From: Pontibacillus salipaludis
Lineage (GTDB): Bacteria; Bacillota; Bacilli; Bacillales; BH030062
NCBI RefSeq assembly: GCF_014642405.1
Contig: NZ_BMIN01000013.1
Span: 1 to 64,000 of the forward strand
Reading direction: 5' to 3'
Length of the DNA: 64,000 nucleotides
Positions 11,881 through 26,163 of this stretch are shown in pieces; within the stretch, counting starts at the first letter, position 1, and every line of letters starts with the position of its first letter. Below the pieces are notes generated by a model. The model saw only the letters and a list, made by a program, of their open reading frames with translations, made no database searches and was not told where the DNA came from. The position numbers and the translations under genes are program-made.

Positions 11881-12942
11881 ACAACTCGCTCCCTTCTCTT
11901 TTCACGTTTTACAATAGATAGGAATTCATCAAATAATCCGTTTGAATCTTCTGGCCCCGGTGCACTCTCTGGATGGTATTGTACAGAAAAGGCTGCATAT
12001 TTGGGATGGTAAAGCCCTTCAACACTCCCATCGTTTAAAGCGTATTGACTAATTTGTAAATCTGTAGCCTTAACCGAAGCTTCTTCTACAGCATATCCGT
12101 GATTTTGACTTGTCATATAGACTCGACCGGTTGCTATATCTTTTACCGGATGGTTCGAACCTCGATGACCAAACTTCATCTTAACCGTATCTGCCCCGCA
12201 CGCTAGAGCAAAGAGTTGATGTCCTAGGCATATTCCAAACAAAGGAAGTTTCCCTATCAATCCCTGAACCATCTCTACAGCTTCTGGTACATCTTTTGGA
12301 TCTCCTGGTCCATTTGAAAGCATGACACCGTCTGGCTTTAGTTTTAAAATCTCTTCTGCAGTAGTGCTGTATGGAACAACCGTTACGTGACAGTTACGTT
12401 TTGTGAATTCTCTTAAGATCCCATGTTTCATACCGTAATCAACTAATACTATACGCTCTCCCCGACCTGGCACCACATATGGCTTAATGGTTGAAACACG
12501 TTGCACCTGATCTGTAGGAAAATCCTCATTTCTCAGTCTTGCTAATACGTCGTCAGGGGATTGGTCGATCGAAGCAAAAGCCCCTTTCATTGTCCCAAAC
12601 TGACGGATCTTTTTTGTTAACATTCGAGTGTCAATACCACTGATTGCCGGAATGTCCCTACCACGTAAGTAAGCATCTAATGTATCTTCAGAGCGAAAAT
12701 TGCTCGGATGAGAGCATGCTTCTTTTACAACAAGTCCACTTACGAAGGGGTTAATGGTTTCGAAATCTTCTCTATTAATTCCGTAGTTTCCTATTAAGGG
12801 ATACGTTAATGTGACGATTTGCCCGCAATAAGATGGATCAGAAAGGATTTCCTGGTAACCTGTCATCCCCGTATTAAACACCACCTCACCGCTTGTAAGG
12901 TTATCACTTCCAAGAGCTTCTCCAATAAACACTGTTCCGTCT

Positions 12943-12965
<23 letters not shown>
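11859..12965 (-). CDS. pyrAA: Carbamoyl-phosphate synthase, glutaminase subunit
   Basis: This subunit hydrolyses glutamine to supply ammonia to PyrAB. The 368-aa protein has an N-terminal CarA domain (about 1-150) and a class I glutamine amidotransferase domain. The triad is visible: Cys246 in FGICLGHQ, His331 and Glu333 in VQYHPES. The oxyanion region SNGPGDP lies near 217. The ATG at 12965 overlaps the 3' end of pyrC by 23 nt. Length and order match the B. subtilis operon. Confidence 0.97.
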
Positions 12966-16671
<3,706 letters not shown>

Positions 16672-16715
16672 CCATAATCCTCCTCTTAAATGAACATGCG
16701 TTGATCTAAAGCCCA

Positions 16716-16822
16716 TAAAAAAACCTCTTTGCGAAAGCTCGCAAAGAGGTAGACGTGTCCTACAGATACACGTTGCCTATTCATTGCGACCTTCCAAGCC
16801 TCACAGGACTTCATTTAAAGGT
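16716..16822 (-). promoter_or_regulatory. PyrR-dependent attenuator between pyrR and pyrP
   Basis: The minus strand reads AGTCCTGTGAGGCTTGGAAGG within 16790-16821 (bases 2 onward fit the PyrR-binding consensus). The terminator arms ACCTCTTTGCGA / TCGCAAAGAGGT occupy 16723-16750 and are followed by a seven-T run. It is organised like the other two pyr leaders. Confidence 0.93.
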
Positions 16823-16830
16823 CTTCTATT

Positions 16831-17394
<564 letters not shown>

Positions 17395-17404
17395 TCACGA
17401 GGTA

Positions 17405-17524
17405 CGAAAAAATCCCCTTCTACCGTGGTAGAAGGGGATCTAGATAGACGTATACCCAACTAAGGACATGTCTGTCTCACTCATCCGTACCCTTCTCAGC
17501 CTCACGGGACTGTTTTAAAGGTCT
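17405..17524 (-). promoter_or_regulatory. PyrR-dependent attenuator upstream of pyrR
   Basis: The minus strand reads AGTCCCGTGAGGCTGAGAAG in 17491-17524, the canonical PyrR-binding loop. A terminator with 13-bp arms ATCCCCTTCTACC / GGTAGAAGGGGAT (17412-17439) and a T-run follows. Confidence 0.94.
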
Positions 17525-17539
17525 TTATTCTAGTTCCCT

Positions 17540-17568
17540 ATTATTCCATAGGACATTAAATTCGTCAA
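17540..17568 (-). promoter_or_regulatory. SigA promoter of the pyr operon
   Basis: TTGACG (17563-17568 on the minus strand) and AATAAT (17540-17545) are separated by exactly 17 bp. The -35 box begins 3 nt past the ylyB stop codon. The predicted transcript starts near 17533, just ahead of the first PyrR site. Confidence 0.82.
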
Positions 17569-17571
17569 CCT

Positions 17572-18477
17572 TTATAAAGACAAATGCTCTAAAACTTGTT
17601 TCAGCTCTTCTGGGAGTTCAGAATCAAAGTGAAGCCATTCTCCTGTAGAAGGATGCTCAAATCCAAGCTCTTTCGCGTGAAGGGCTTGACCATTTAAATC
17701 AAGTGTCCGACGAGGTCCATACTTAGGGTCGCCAATAATTGGGTGCTCGATATAATTCATGTGGACACGAATTTGGTGAGTACGCCCTGTTTCTAGAACG
17801 CACTCAACAAGTGTATGTTCCTCAAAGCGGTCTAACACTTTAAAGTGAGTGACAGCATTTTTACCACCTTCCACAACACCTTGTTTCTGGCGATCTTTCG
17901 GGTCACGCCCGATTGGAGCATCAATGGTTCCATATTCGTGGTGAATCACACCTTGAACTAAGGCTACATACTTACGTTCCACTGTTTTGTTCGAAAGCTG
18001 TTCTGCTAAAGATGTATGAGCTTTATCGTTCTTCGCAACCATTATAAGTCCACTTGTATCTTTATCGATACGATGAACAATACCTGGTCTCATAACTCCA
18101 TTAATCCCCGATAAATCTTGACAATGATGGAGAAGAGCGTTAACAAGTGTGCCTCCACTATGACCCGCTGAAGGATGAACGACCATCCCTTTCGGTTTAT
18201 TTACCACAATCACATCTTCGTCCTCATATACGACGTTTACAGGAATGTCCTCAGGTAATACTTCCATTGGTTCTGGCTCCGGAATATCCCAGGATAGGAC
18301 ATCCCCTTCTTGACATTTATAGTTACTCTTCTGATTTGCACCGTTAACCGTTACGAATTGATCTTTCACCCATGCTTGTACTTGAGCACGGGATGCATCT
18401 TCGTTTAAAGCAGTTAATACTTTATCTAATCTCTCATTATGTTCTTCTTGCGTTACGTGGTGGGTGTTTAAACTCAT
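17572..18477 (-). CDS. ylyB: RluA/RluD-family pseudouridine synthase (YlyB)
   Basis: This enzyme isomerises uridines, probably in 23S rRNA. The 301-aa protein has an S4 RNA-binding domain (about 14-75) and the RluA catalytic domain. HRIDKDTSG contains the catalytic Asp138. The conserved [15 protein letters not shown] stretch lies near residue 93. The start overlaps the lspA stop in an ATGA arrangement, so the two genes are coupled. The order lspA-ylyB-pyrR is the same as in B. subtilis. The exact target uridines cannot be read from the sequence. Confidence 0.93.
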   Translation of the reverse strand: MSLNTHHVTQEEHNERLDKVLTALNEDASRAQVQAWVKDQFVTVNGANQKSNYKCQEGDVLSWDIPEPEPMEVLPEDIPVNVVYEDEDVIVVNKPKGMVVHPSAGHSGGTLVNALLHHCQDLSGINGVMRPGIVHRIDKDTSGLIMVAKNDKAHTSLAEQLSNKTVERKYVALVQGVIHHEYGTIDAPIGRDPKDRQKQGVVEGGKNAVTHFKVLDRFEEHTLVECVLETGRTHQIRVHMNYIEHPIIGDPKYGPRRTLDLNGQALHAKELGFEHPSTGEWLHFDSELPEELKQVLEHLSL

Positions 18478-18938
18478 TTTGCGCTTCCTTTCTTCCGTTC
18501 ATCTAAAATTGTAGCTATAAAGACAAGTCCCACTCCGACTACTAGCGCAGAATCAGCTACGTTAAAAATCGGAAAATCATAGCTACCAATGTAAACATCC
18601 AGGAAATCTACGACTTCTTTTCTAAAGATACGGTCGATAAAATTCCCAACAGCACCGCCTAAGATAAGCCCAAGAGAAATACCAAGCAATGGGTTATCTT
18701 TCGTATACTTTTGAATGTAATAGATCACAAAAACGATCACGAATGTTGTAATGATATAGAAAAACCAAAACTGTCCTTCTAGCATCCCCCACGCTGCTCC
18801 TTTGTTACGGTGAGACGTAATATAAAAAACATCTTCAATTACAGGGATACTTTCTAGCAATTTCATTTGTGTATCAATAATCCATTTCGTCAGTTGATCA
18901 ATAAGTATGATCACGATCGCCAAAACGTAATACCACAA
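18474..18938 (-). CDS. lspA: Lipoprotein signal peptidase (signal peptidase II)
   Basis: LspA cleaves the signal peptide from diacylglyceryl-modified prolipoproteins in the membrane. The start is inferred to be TTG at 18938: GGAGG lies eight bases upstream, and the product is then 154 aa. With that numbering the catalytic aspartates fall at 102 (GNFIDR) and 129 (FNVADS), the same positions as in B. subtilis LspA. Four TM helices are evident. An out-of-frame ATG lies between the ribosome-binding site and the TTG. The dksA-like gene ylyA, found between ileS and lspA in B. subtilis, is not present here. It is coupled to ylyB. Confidence 0.94.
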   Translation of the reverse strand: MWYYVLAIVIILIDQLTKWIIDTQMKLLESIPVIEDVFYITSHRNKGAAWGMLEGQFWFFYIITTFVIVFVIYYIQKYTKDNPLLGISLGLILGGAVGNFIDRIFRKEVVDFLDVYIGSYDFPIFNVADSALVVGVGLVFIATILDERKKGSAK

Positions 18939-19106
18939 AACATGTTCCTCCGTTCTACACAAACTATTCCTTTAGCATTTTACCACACTTCTTGAGAACG
19001 TGCGCGAAAATCATAATTCTAGTATGGCACGAACCCTCATATTAAGCCTTAAAAAAGTCCACTAAAAATTCAGTAAACACCTAAAAAATAATAATATCAA
19101 CGCTAA

Positions 19107-19142
19107 TGAAAAACCTGCCTCCGCCAAACGGCGAAGACAGGC
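19107..19142 (-). terminator. ileS terminator
   Basis: The minus-strand stem CCTGTCTTCGCC / GGCGGAGGCAGG (two mismatches) with a GTTT loop is followed by TTTTTCATT. It lies 14 nt beyond the ileS stop, so lspA probably has its own weak promoter in 18940-19105. Confidence 0.8.
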
Positions 19143-19155
19143 AGTAAACGGATTC

Positions 19156-21909
19156 TTATGCTTTGTAATGTTCTTCGACAACAGAAGCACAGCGTGGACA
19201 AAGTTCTGGATGAGCTTCGCTTTCGCCGATTTCTTCTGAAACTACCCAGCAACGCTGGCATTTCTCACCTGGATGAGCTTTCACAAGAACGGATACGTGA
19301 TCATATTCTTTGGCTTCTGATGCTGTTTCAGCAACTGTAGCTCCCGATACAATCAATAGCTGTTCTAAATGGTCAACATTTTCTAGAAGCTGTTTTGTTT
19401 GTTCATCTTTAGGAACAACCGTTACGTGTGCTTCTAAAGATTTACCAATAACTTTGTCAGCACGCGCTTCTTCTAATGCTTTTAAGACATCGTCGCGAAC
19501 GTCCATGAAGTGATCCCACTTCGCCTTAAGAGCTTCATGATCCTTAACTTCTTGAACTTCCGGAAGGTCCGTTAATTGAACACTCGCCTCTTCTACACCA
19601 GGAATGTGTTGATAAACTTCATCTGCTGTGTGAGAAAGGATTGGCGATAGAAGCTTCGTAAGTGATTTAACCATTTCATAATAAACGGTTTGAATACTAC
19701 GACGACGGGCATCGTCTTTTGCTTCAATGTAAAGGATATCTTTTGCAAAGTCCAAGTAGAATGAGCTCAGATCAATCGTACAGAAATTATGAACCGCATG
19801 ATAGATAGTAGAGAACTCATATTCATCATAGGCCTTACGCACTGTGCTTGTTAGCTCTTGTAAGCGCAAGAACATATAGCGATCCACTTCTTGAAGATTC
19901 TCTTGCTCCACGTAATTTGTCTTTGGATCAAAGTCATGTAAGTTCCCTAGCAAGAAACGGAATGTATTACGGATCTTACGGTAAACTTCTGATACTTGTT
20001 TCAAGATATCATCTGATATACGTACGTCTGATTGATAATCTGCACTAGCTACCCACAGACGAAGGATATCTGCACCAAGCTGCTTCATTACTTTATCTGG
20101 AACAACTACATTCCCTACAGATTTACTCATCTTACGACCTTGACCATCAAGTGCAAAACCATGGCTTAAAATACCTTTAAATGGCGCTTTTCCTGTTACA
20201 GCAACAGCTGTAGAAAGAGAAGAGTTGAACCAACCACGATACTGGTCAGAACCTTCTAGGTAAAGGTCTGCCGGACGGGCTAGTTCCTCACGTTCATGAA
20301 GAACAGCCTGGTGAGAAGAACCACTGTCGAACCAGACGTCCATGATGTCTTGTTCTTTCGTAAACGTTCCATTAGGGCTGTGCTCTGATGTGAAGCCTTC
20401 AGGAAGCAAGTCTTTCGCTTCACGCTCAAACCAAACGTTTGAACCATGTTCACGGAACAAGTCTGACACATGCTGGATGGTTTCTTCTGTAATAATTGGA
20501 GTATTGTCTTCACCATAAAATACAGGAATAGGAACACCCCATGCACGTTGACGAGAGATACACCAGTCTTCACGATCACGAACCATGTTATATAGACGCG
20601 TTTCGCCCCATCCTGGAGTCCACTTCGTTTGTTTGATTTCTTCTAGAATATCTTCACGGAAATCTTTGATAGAAGCGAACCACTGGCTTGTTGCACGGAA
20701 GATTGTTGGCTTCTTCGTACGCCAGTCATGTGGATAAGAGTGTGTGATAAACGTTAGGTCTAACAAAGCACCTACTTCTTTTAATTTTTCTGTGATATCT
20801 TTATTCGCTGCATCATAGAACATACCTTCATATCCTGGTGCTTCATCTGTGAAGTAACCTTTCTCGTCAACCGGGCAAAGAACTTCAAGTCCGTATTGTT
20901 TACCTACCCAGAAGTCATCTTCCCCGTGCCCTGGTGCTGTGTGAACACAACCAGTACCAGCATCTGTTGTGACGTGATCACCAAGTACGACAAGAGATGT
21001 GCGTTCATACAGGGGATGCTGTGCTTCTACACGCTCAAGTTCGCTTCCCTTGTATGTCTTAACGATTTCAGGATTTGACCACTCAAGAGCTTCTGCAACT
21101 TCATCAATTAATTTCTCAGCAATGATATAGTTACCGCTATCTACTTTCACTTTTACATAGTTTAATTCAGGATGAACGGCAATACCTTGGTTAGCCGGAA
21201 TCGTCCAAGGTGTAGTCGTCCAGATAACAAACGTTTCATCTCCATCTAAAACGCCGTTGGTTTCTTTAACATCAAACCCAACGTAAATGGAAGCAGAGCG
21301 CTTGTCTTGATACTCAATTTCCGCTTCAGCTAATGCGGATTCAGAGGAAGGACTCCAGTAGACTGGTTTTTTACCTTTATAAATGTACCCTTTGTTTGCC
21401 ATTGTTCCAAAGACTTCAATTTGGGCAGCTTCATAATCTTTGTTTAATGTGATATAAGGGTTTTCCCAGTCACCGCGTACACCAAGTTGCTTGAATTGAT
21501 AACGCTGGTTATCAACTTGTTTTAAGGCATATTCAGCACATTTTTCACGAAATTCCGCGACCGTCATCTTCTTACGGTTTACTTTCTTTTTCGCTAGTGC
21601 CTGCTCAATCGGAAGTCCATGTGTATCCCAACCCGGGACGTAAGGCGCATGAAATCCTGCCATAGATTTATAACGAACAATAAAGTCTTTCAATACTTTA
21701 TTTAGCGCGTGACCCATGTGAAGGTCACCATTGGCATATGGAGGGCCATCATGAAGTACGAATAGCGGGCGTCCTTCTGTACGCTCTTGTACTTTTTCAT
21801 AAATGTTCATGTCTTCCCATTGTTGTTGCATTTTAGGCTCACGATTCGGAAGGTTCCCTCGCATAGGAAACTCCGTTTTAGGCATGAGCAAGGTATCTTT
21901 ATAGTTCAT
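19156..21909 (-). CDS. ileS: Isoleucyl-tRNA synthetase
   Basis: IleRS charges tRNA-Ile with isoleucine and edits valine. The 917-aa class I synthetase shows the HIGH-type motif HMGH in [16 protein letters not shown] near residue 57. The CP1 editing domain (about 190-400) contains the [13 protein letters not shown] segment, and KMSKSVGN lies near residue 595. A C-terminal zinc site uses CQRCW and CPRC. It is the bacterial short form with a zinc tail, common in Firmicutes. The start ATG follows AAGGAGGAACGG. Expression is controlled by the T-box leader immediately upstream, and transcription ends at a terminator before lspA. Confidence 0.97.
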   Translation of the reverse strand: MNYKDTLLMPKTEFPMRGNLPNREPKMQQQWEDMNIYEKVQERTEGRPLFVLHDGPPYANGDLHMGHALNKVLKDFIVRYKSMAGFHAPYVPGWDTHGLPIEQALAKKKVNRKKMTVAEFREKCAEYALKQVDNQRYQFKQLGVRGDWENPYITLNKDYEAAQIEVFGTMANKGYIYKGKKPVYWSPSSESALAEAEIEYQDKRSASIYVGFDVKETNGVLDGDETFVIWTTTPWTIPANQGIAVHPELNYVKVKVDSGNYIIAEKLIDEVAEALEWSNPEIVKTYKGSELERVEAQHPLYERTSLVVLGDHVTTDAGTGCVHTAPGHGEDDFWVGKQYGLEVLCPVDEKGYFTDEAPGYEGMFYDAANKDITEKLKEVGALLDLTFITHSYPHDWRTKKPTIFRATSQWFASIKDFREDILEEIKQTKWTPGWGETRLYNMVRDREDWCISRQRAWGVPIPVFYGEDNTPIITEETIQHVSDLFREHGSNVWFEREAKDLLPEGFTSEHSPNGTFTKEQDIMDVWFDSGSSHQAVLHEREELARPADLYLEGSDQYRGWFNSSLSTAVAVTGKAPFKGILSHGFALDGQGRKMSKSVGNVVVPDKVMKQLGADILRLWVASADYQSDVRISDDILKQVSEVYRKIRNTFRFLLGNLHDFDPKTNYVEQENLQEVDRYMFLRLQELTSTVRKAYDEYEFSTIYHAVHNFCTIDLSSFYLDFAKDILYIEAKDDARRRSIQTVYYEMVKSLTKLLSPILSHTADEVYQHIPGVEEASVQLTDLPEVQEVKDHEALKAKWDHFMDVRDDVLKALEEARADKVIGKSLEAHVTVVPKDEQTKQLLENVDHLEQLLIVSGATVAETASEAKEYDHVSVLVKAHPGEKCQRCWVVSEEIGESEAHPELCPRCASVVEEHYKA

Positions 21910-21970
21910 TAAACCGTTCCTCCTTCATAAGTTCAGCATAGTCAAATTGCTATAGACTGATACCTTAAAA

Positions 21971-22246
21971 AAAACAAAAAAGACCCTCTCATCCCAGAAG
22001 GGACGAGAAGGTCTCGCGGTACCACCCTTATAGATTAAAAGACATATGGCGTCTTAAGATAATCCACTCTAGCATTCGTAACGTGAATGAAACGCCTCTA
22101 TTTACAAATAAGATCAATAGAGGTACTCGAGGGTGATCTTCCAAAATAACATCTGACTCAGGCTTCCACCATCCCTGATTCGCTTTCTCAGATTATCTAT
22201 TTCGTACTGTCCCTGTCATCATATGTGTATATTGATGTAGTTCTGT
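21971..22246 (-). promoter_or_regulatory. Isoleucine T-box riboswitch upstream of ileS
   Basis: On the minus strand the invariant T-box AGGGTGGTACCGCG occupies about 22015-22028. It is followed by a terminator with arms AGACCTTCTCGTCCC and GGGATGAGAGGGTCT (21981-22014) and a long T-run. Upstream, a Stem I region carries GGTGGAAGCCTG. The likely specifier codon is ATC (Ile) at 22135-22137 in GAAGATCACC, about 109 nt from the predicted start. Uncharged tRNA-Ile would stabilise the antiterminator. Confidence 0.93.
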
Positions 22247-22252
22247 TAATGA

Positions 22253-22281
22253 ATTATATGTAAAAATAGCTTAAGCGTCAA
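22253..22281 (-). promoter_or_regulatory. SigA promoter of the ileS T-box transcript
   Basis: TTGACG (22276-22281) and TATAAT (22253-22258) are 17 bp apart on the minus strand, close to perfect consensus. The -35 box overlaps the divIVA stop codon. Confidence 0.9.
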
Positions 22282-22802
22282 GAGTTATTTTCGGCTAGCT
22301 CTTTTTCATATTCTGTTTCTTCTTCAATCTCCTCATTAAACAGTTCATCCCAGTCATCAGTTTCTAACATGTCAAGCTGTGCTTCTACCATCATTTTTAG
22401 ACGTGTTCGGAACACTTTAGCTTGTTTTTTCAGTTCTTCAACTTCTAATGAGATTCGGCGAGATTTCGATAATGCTTCATTTATGATACGATCAGCATTT
22501 TTCTCAGCTTCTTTTAAAATAAGCTTGGATTCTTTGTTTGCATGCCCCTTAACTTCTTCTGCTGTCTCCTGAGCTACAAGAATCGATTTATTCAACGTTT
22601 CTTCTATATTACTAAAGTGACCAAGCTTTTCTTCAAGCTGGCTAACTTTCTCCTCTAAGTTCTTCTTTTCACGAATAACTGATTCATAGTCTTTAATGAC
22701 CTGATCAAGAAATTCATTGACCTCGTCTTCATCATATCCTCTAAACCCACGCGTAAACTCTTTGTTATGGATGTCTAATGGTGTAAGTGCCACTAGGGCC
22801 AC
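22278..22802 (-). CDS. divIVA: DivIVA, curvature-sensing cell-division protein
   Basis: DivIVA gathers at the strongly curved membrane of septa and poles and recruits MinJ and chromosome-anchoring factors. The 174-aa product begins MALVALTPLDIHNKEFTRGF. It carries the conserved N-terminal lipid-binding domain (about 1-60, with RGYDEDEVNEFLDQVIKDYE) and then a long coiled coil (about 30-150) rich in Glu and Lys. An acidic tail ends the protein. It closes the ylm cluster, as in B. subtilis. No terminator separates it from ileS, which has its own promoter. Confidence 0.96.
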   Translation of the reverse strand: MALVALTPLDIHNKEFTRGFRGYDEDEVNEFLDQVIKDYESVIREKKNLEEKVSQLEEKLGHFSNIEETLNKSILVAQETAEEVKGHANKESKLILKEAEKNADRIINEALSKSRRISLEVEELKKQAKVFRTRLKMMVEAQLDMLETDDWDELFNEEIEEETEYEKELAENNS

Positions 22803-22943
22803 CTCCTTTTATAAATAAATATACACATTTCTTCAGTAAGCTATAAATTCGACAAAACCTCACTAAATCCTTCTCATTTCCACAAGTATTCATGTAAATT
22901 TATCGAAAAAAGAGAGAATTATCTTTTTGCCCTCTATACTTTA

Positions 22944-23717
22944 TTATTTTAACACAGCCGTCACTATTCGCCATTTATCTTTTTTAGTTTTACCTTCAAT
23001 TTCTTTCACAACACTACGACCTTTCCCTCTTAGTGAGATAAGGTCTCCTGCTTCTAACGAAAAAGAAGGATCTTCTACTGTACGAAAATTCACCTTAACA
23101 GCTCCCTTATCAATAAATAAAGCAGCTTTTTGTCTAGAAATGTTGTAGATCTCTTTCACCATAACATCTAAACGTAGAGATGATACAGTTCCAGATTGCT
23201 CTTGCCAAGCTTCATGTGTTTCGAGAACTTCTCCAAAGGGGCGTTCTTCAAACGAAACCCCAGCTTTTTTAATACCTGTCAAATTCATCTTAACGTAATC
23301 AGCAATTTCACTTGCTAGAAGAATTTGAATTTGTGTATCCGTTACGATTAAGTCTCCTAACTTATTACGTTTAATACCTAGAGACATAAACGCCCCAAGC
23401 ACATCTCTATGCTCAAGTGTAACGAACTTACTTGGATAACTGGCTTCTAGTAAGGTCACACCAAACGCTTCTTCCTCCGGATTTTCATAGAAGGGAGCTA
23501 ATATAAGACGTTTCCGTTCTGCTGCTTCATATCCTCCAAATTCCTTTAATACAAAATCTTCATTATGGCCGATGATAGAACGGAATATGTACTGCTCTCT
23601 TGGGTCAAGGAAGTCACTTACTTTCCTTTCATAGCGAGAAGCCACTTCGTCCTGCCATGATAGCACTTGATCGATAAAGGGTTGTTCCTCTTTACGGAAA
23701 TGCTGATAAATGTCCAT
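22944..23717 (-). CDS. ylmH: S4-domain RNA-binding protein YlmH
   Basis: YlmH homologues bind 50S-nascent-chain-tRNA complexes and act in ribosome quality control, making this a functional partner for RqcH at the left end of the window. The 257-aa product has an N-terminal domain of the YlmH family and a C-terminal S4 RNA-binding domain (about 180-255, LRLDVMVKEIYNISRQKAALFIDKG region). ATG at 23717 has AGGTG six bases upstream and gives the same length as the B. subtilis protein. The gene sits between ylmG and divIVA. The functional link is established for B. subtilis; here it is inferred. Confidence 0.92.
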   Translation of the reverse strand: MDIYQHFRKEEQPFIDQVLSWQDEVASRYERKVSDFLDPREQYIFRSIIGHNEDFVLKEFGGYEAAERKRLILAPFYENPEEEAFGVTLLEASYPSKFVTLEHRDVLGAFMSLGIKRNKLGDLIVTDTQIQILLASEIADYVKMNLTGIKKAGVSFEERPFGEVLETHEAWQEQSGTVSSLRLDVMVKEIYNISRQKAALFIDKGAVKVNFRTVEDPSFSLEAGDLISLRGKGRSVVKEIEGKTKKDKWRIVTAVLK

Positions 23718-23746
23718 CACATTCACCTACTTGATCTATAAAATAA

Positions 23747-23806
23747 GGATGTCTAGTAAGAACTTCCTCCCTAATCATTAAGAGGAAAGTTCCCTATAGA
23801 CATCCC
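23747..23806 (-). other. Long hairpin between ylmG and ylmH
   Basis: GGATGTCTA (from 23748) pairs with TAGACATCC (ending near 23805). Inside, AGAACTTCCTC pairs imperfectly with GAGGAAAGTTC. The transcript side ends in CATCCTTATTTTAT, only weakly T-rich, so this may be a partial terminator, a processing site or a small repeat. Confidence 0.5.
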
Positions 23807-23829
23807 ATAATCAGTTCATTTCTTATGGA

Positions 23830-24099
23830 TTATACTAAAATATTATACAACACTGGTAATCCGTACAGCTGAGCAATATTTAAAGCAAAAATCGCTACGA
23901 TAGGCGAAATATCAATCATTCCAAGTGGTGGAATAATCTTTCGGAACGGCTCCAGATACGGCTCGCAAATCGCACTTAAAAATCGACCAATCGAAGAATC
24001 TCGTGCACCTGGGAACCAGGACATTAAGATGTAACCGATAAGCGCATAAAAATATGCTGAAAGCGCAAAGCTTAAAAATTCAAAAATAATCCCTATCAA
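23830..24099 (-). CDS. ylmG: YggT-family membrane protein YlmG
   Basis: This is a small YggT-domain membrane protein of about 89 residues. It has two hydrophobic helices (near 5-30 and 65-85) around the conserved amphipathic loop [19 protein letters not shown] and the [22 protein letters not shown] signature region. Its role is thought to be in division or membrane organisation, and it is almost always next to sepF. Two starts are possible. TTG at 24099 has AAAGGTGG seven bases upstream, while an in-frame GTG at 24111 overlaps the sepF stop but has a poor ribosome-binding site. I favour TTG. Confidence 0.88.
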   Translation of the reverse strand: MIGIIFEFLSFALSAYFYALIGYILMSWFPGARDSSIGRFLSAICEPYLEPFRKIIPPLGMIDISPIVAIFALNIAQLYGLPVLYNILV

Positions 24100-24104
24100 A
24101 TTGT

Positions 24105-24566
24105 CTACCACCTTTTCTCGTATTCGTCATCACTAGCAAACATTTCTGAAATATTGCCAGAAACATCTACATTATCAGGCGTGCACAAAAAGGTTTGTGA
24201 GCCTAGCTTTTGCATATCCCCACCTATAGCATAAACGGTTCCACTTAAAAAATCTACAATACGTTTTGCCTGATGATGATCGACTCGCTGCAAATTAATG
24301 ACAACTGCTTTACGATTGACTAGATTGTCAGCAATCTCTTGTGCTTCATTATACGTTCTTGGCTCTAGTAGGACAACTTTAGAAGCAGGTTGTACACTTT
24401 TTAAACTAACTACGTTTTGCTTTTTCTCTTCTTTTGTCTGTGCTTCTCGTTGCTTTGGATGACTTCTCTGGTCCATTTCTTCCTCTTCATCATCCACATA
24501 TTCGTATTCATATTCATATTCATCTTCTAAAGCGAAAATTTTCTTAACACTTTTCATGAATCCCAT
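24105..24566 (-). CDS. sepF: SepF, FtsZ-bundling membrane anchor
   Basis: SepF tethers FtsZ to the membrane and bundles its filaments during septation. The 153-aa product has an N-terminal amphipathic segment ([14 protein letters not shown]), an acidic low-complexity linker ([15 protein letters not shown], residues 15-30), and the conserved SepF/DUF552 domain (about 65-145). That domain includes [19 protein letters not shown] and [21 protein letters not shown] lies seven bases upstream of the ATG. It sits within the ylmC-divIVA group, downstream of ylmE. Confidence 0.96.
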   Translation of the reverse strand: MGFMKSVKKIFALEDEYEYEYEYVDDEEEEMDQRSHPKQREAQTKEEKKQNVVSLKSVQPASKVVLLEPRTYNEAQEIADNLVNRKAVVINLQRVDHHQAKRIVDFLSGTVYAIGGDMQKLGSQTFLCTPDNVDVSGNISEMFASDDEYEKRW

Positions 24567-24581
24567 GATTATTCACCTCTT

Positions 24582-25262
24582 TTATTGATCCTCACGACCG
24601 ACTAACTTTGAGCCAATGCGTACATGGGTCGCGCCTTCTTCAATGGCAATCTGAAAATCGTTACTCATCCCCATTGATAACCCATGACATGGAGCATGGG
24701 CCCAATTTTTCTGTTCAACTTCTTCTTTTAATTCACGAAGTTTTCGGAAAGTAGTTCTTAAGCGCTCCTCATCTTCAATATGAGGGGCCATTGTCATAAG
24801 TCCTTCTACCACAATATTGTCATAGTCTGACAAACGCTCAATAAATGTAAGAACTTCATCAGGAGGTAGCCCATGCTTAGATTCTTCTCCACTAACATTA
24901 ACTTGCACGAAACAGGAAATTTTTTGTTTAGCACGCTTATGAATCTCTTTAGCTAACGATAATCTGTCTAAAGAATGAATCGTTGTTATGGTGTCGATTA
25001 CATTCTTAACTTTCCTAGATTGTAAAGATCCAATAAAATGCCATTTTGCTTTTGGTCCGATGGAATTATACTTTTCCTGTAACCCTTCTGCTCGGTTCTC
25101 ACCTAAATGTATAATGCCAGCATTTACTGCTTCTTGAGCTCGTTCGATAGATACGTATTTGGTTACTGCAATAACCGTAACCTCTGAAAATTCTCTCCCG
25201 CTTCTCTCACAGGCTTTTTGAATCTCATCAGTCACAGTCTCGACATTTTTCTTGATGTCCAC
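24582..25262 (-). CDS. ylmE: YggS-family PLP homeostasis protein (YlmE)
   Basis: Members of this family bind pyridoxal 5'-phosphate in a TIM barrel and buffer the cell's PLP pool; no enzymatic reaction is proven. The 226-aa product has the PLP lysine in AVTKYVS near residue 35. The signatures HLGENRAEGLQEKY and WHFIGSLQSRKVK follow, and the phosphate site is MGMSNDFQIAIEEGATHVRIG near 197. The start is GTG, with AAAGGAG about ten bases upstream. It is encoded between ylmD and sepF in an apparent operon. Confidence 0.94.
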   Translation of the reverse strand: MDIKKNVETVTDEIQKACERSGREFSEVTVIAVTKYVSIERAQEAVNAGIIHLGENRAEGLQEKYNSIGPKAKWHFIGSLQSRKVKNVIDTITTIHSLDRLSLAKEIHKRAKQKISCFVQVNVSGEESKHGLPPDEVLTFIERLSDYDNIVVEGLMTMAPHIEDEERLRTTFRKLRELKEEVEQKNWAHAPCHGLSMGMSNDFQIAIEEGATHVRIGSKLVGREDQ

Positions 25263-25280
25263 GAAAAAATGTCTCCTTTC

Positions 25281-26090
25281 TTACTTTTTAAACCCGATAA
25301 ATCCTAACATTCTACCGGTCTTGCCCTCATCCCTTCTATGGGAAAAGAATAAATGGCTATTTTGATATGTACAATATTCTGATACTTCAATGTGATCTTC
25401 TTTAATACCTGCTTGCATAAGTAATTCCTTATGCATCTGCTGAAGCGATAATAAATACTTTCCACTTCCTTGCTCAATTACTGTCGGTTCAGAGCGAAAT
25501 TGATTAGGAATTTGATCTACCACAGCATCATCTACTTCGTATGCATCCCCACCTATAGAGGGGCCTACTGCGACCCGAATGTGCCTTTTATCCGCACCAT
25601 GCTTTTCTAAAGCATCAACCATCTTAGGTCCCATACTGGCGACGGTTCCTCGCCAACCAGCATGAGCAATACCAATCCAGTTATTAACTGGGTCAAAGAA
25701 AAATAATGGTACGCAATCAGCATAAAAGGCAGTAAGTAAAAGGTTAGGTTCGTTGGTAATAAGGCCATCACAATCAGGAATGGCTGTTTCCCTTGAAGTA
25801 GCACCCTTCCCTAAATCTTTCTTTGTAACACGTTTAATTTCTGTCTTATGGACTTGTTCCCCACCTACCCAGGATTCGAGTGGAAAATCTAATAATTGTG
25901 CCAGCGTTTCTCTATTTCTCCTAATCGTATCTTGTTGATCAGGAACGTGCCAGGCAAGGTTGAACGAATCGAACGGAGGCTCCCCAGTCCCGCCTATACG
26001 CGTTGTAAGTCCTACAGTCAAGTCAGGATGAGGATATGTCCACTTCGTTAATTCCATATAAGAAGGATGTGTATGATGAAAGCTCTCCAT
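25281..26090 (-). CDS. ylmD: Laccase-domain protein YlmD (PgeF-like)
   Basis: This is a YfiH/PgeF family protein with a purine-nucleoside-phosphorylase-like activity or multicopper 'polyphenol oxidase' annotation. In bacteria it is linked to correcting mis-incorporated amino acids in peptidoglycan, or to adenosine cleavage. The 269-aa product shows the conserved zinc-site motifs: WVGGEQVHKTEI, TAFYADCVPLFFFDP, and IGIAHAGWRGTVASM. ATG at 26090 has GGAGGT upstream. A frame extending to 26132 has no ribosome-binding site. It is the second gene of the ylmC-divIVA group. Confidence 0.92.
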   Translation of the reverse strand: MESFHHTHPSYMELTKWTYPHPDLTVGLTTRIGGTGEPPFDSFNLAWHVPDQQDTIRRNRETLAQLLDFPLESWVGGEQVHKTEIKRVTKKDLGKGATSRETAIPDCDGLITNEPNLLLTAFYADCVPLFFFDPVNNWIGIAHAGWRGTVASMGPKMVDALEKHGADKRHIRVAVGPSIGGDAYEVDDAVVDQIPNQFRSEPTVIEQGSGKYLLSLQQMHKELLMQAGIKEDHIEVSEYCTYQNSHLFFSHRRDEGKTGRMLGFIGFKK

Positions 26091-26163
26091 GCTTCTTACC
26101 TCCAAAAATAATGGTTTCGTATATTTTATCACATTCTGTAGGAAAATTCTTGAGTGAATCCGC

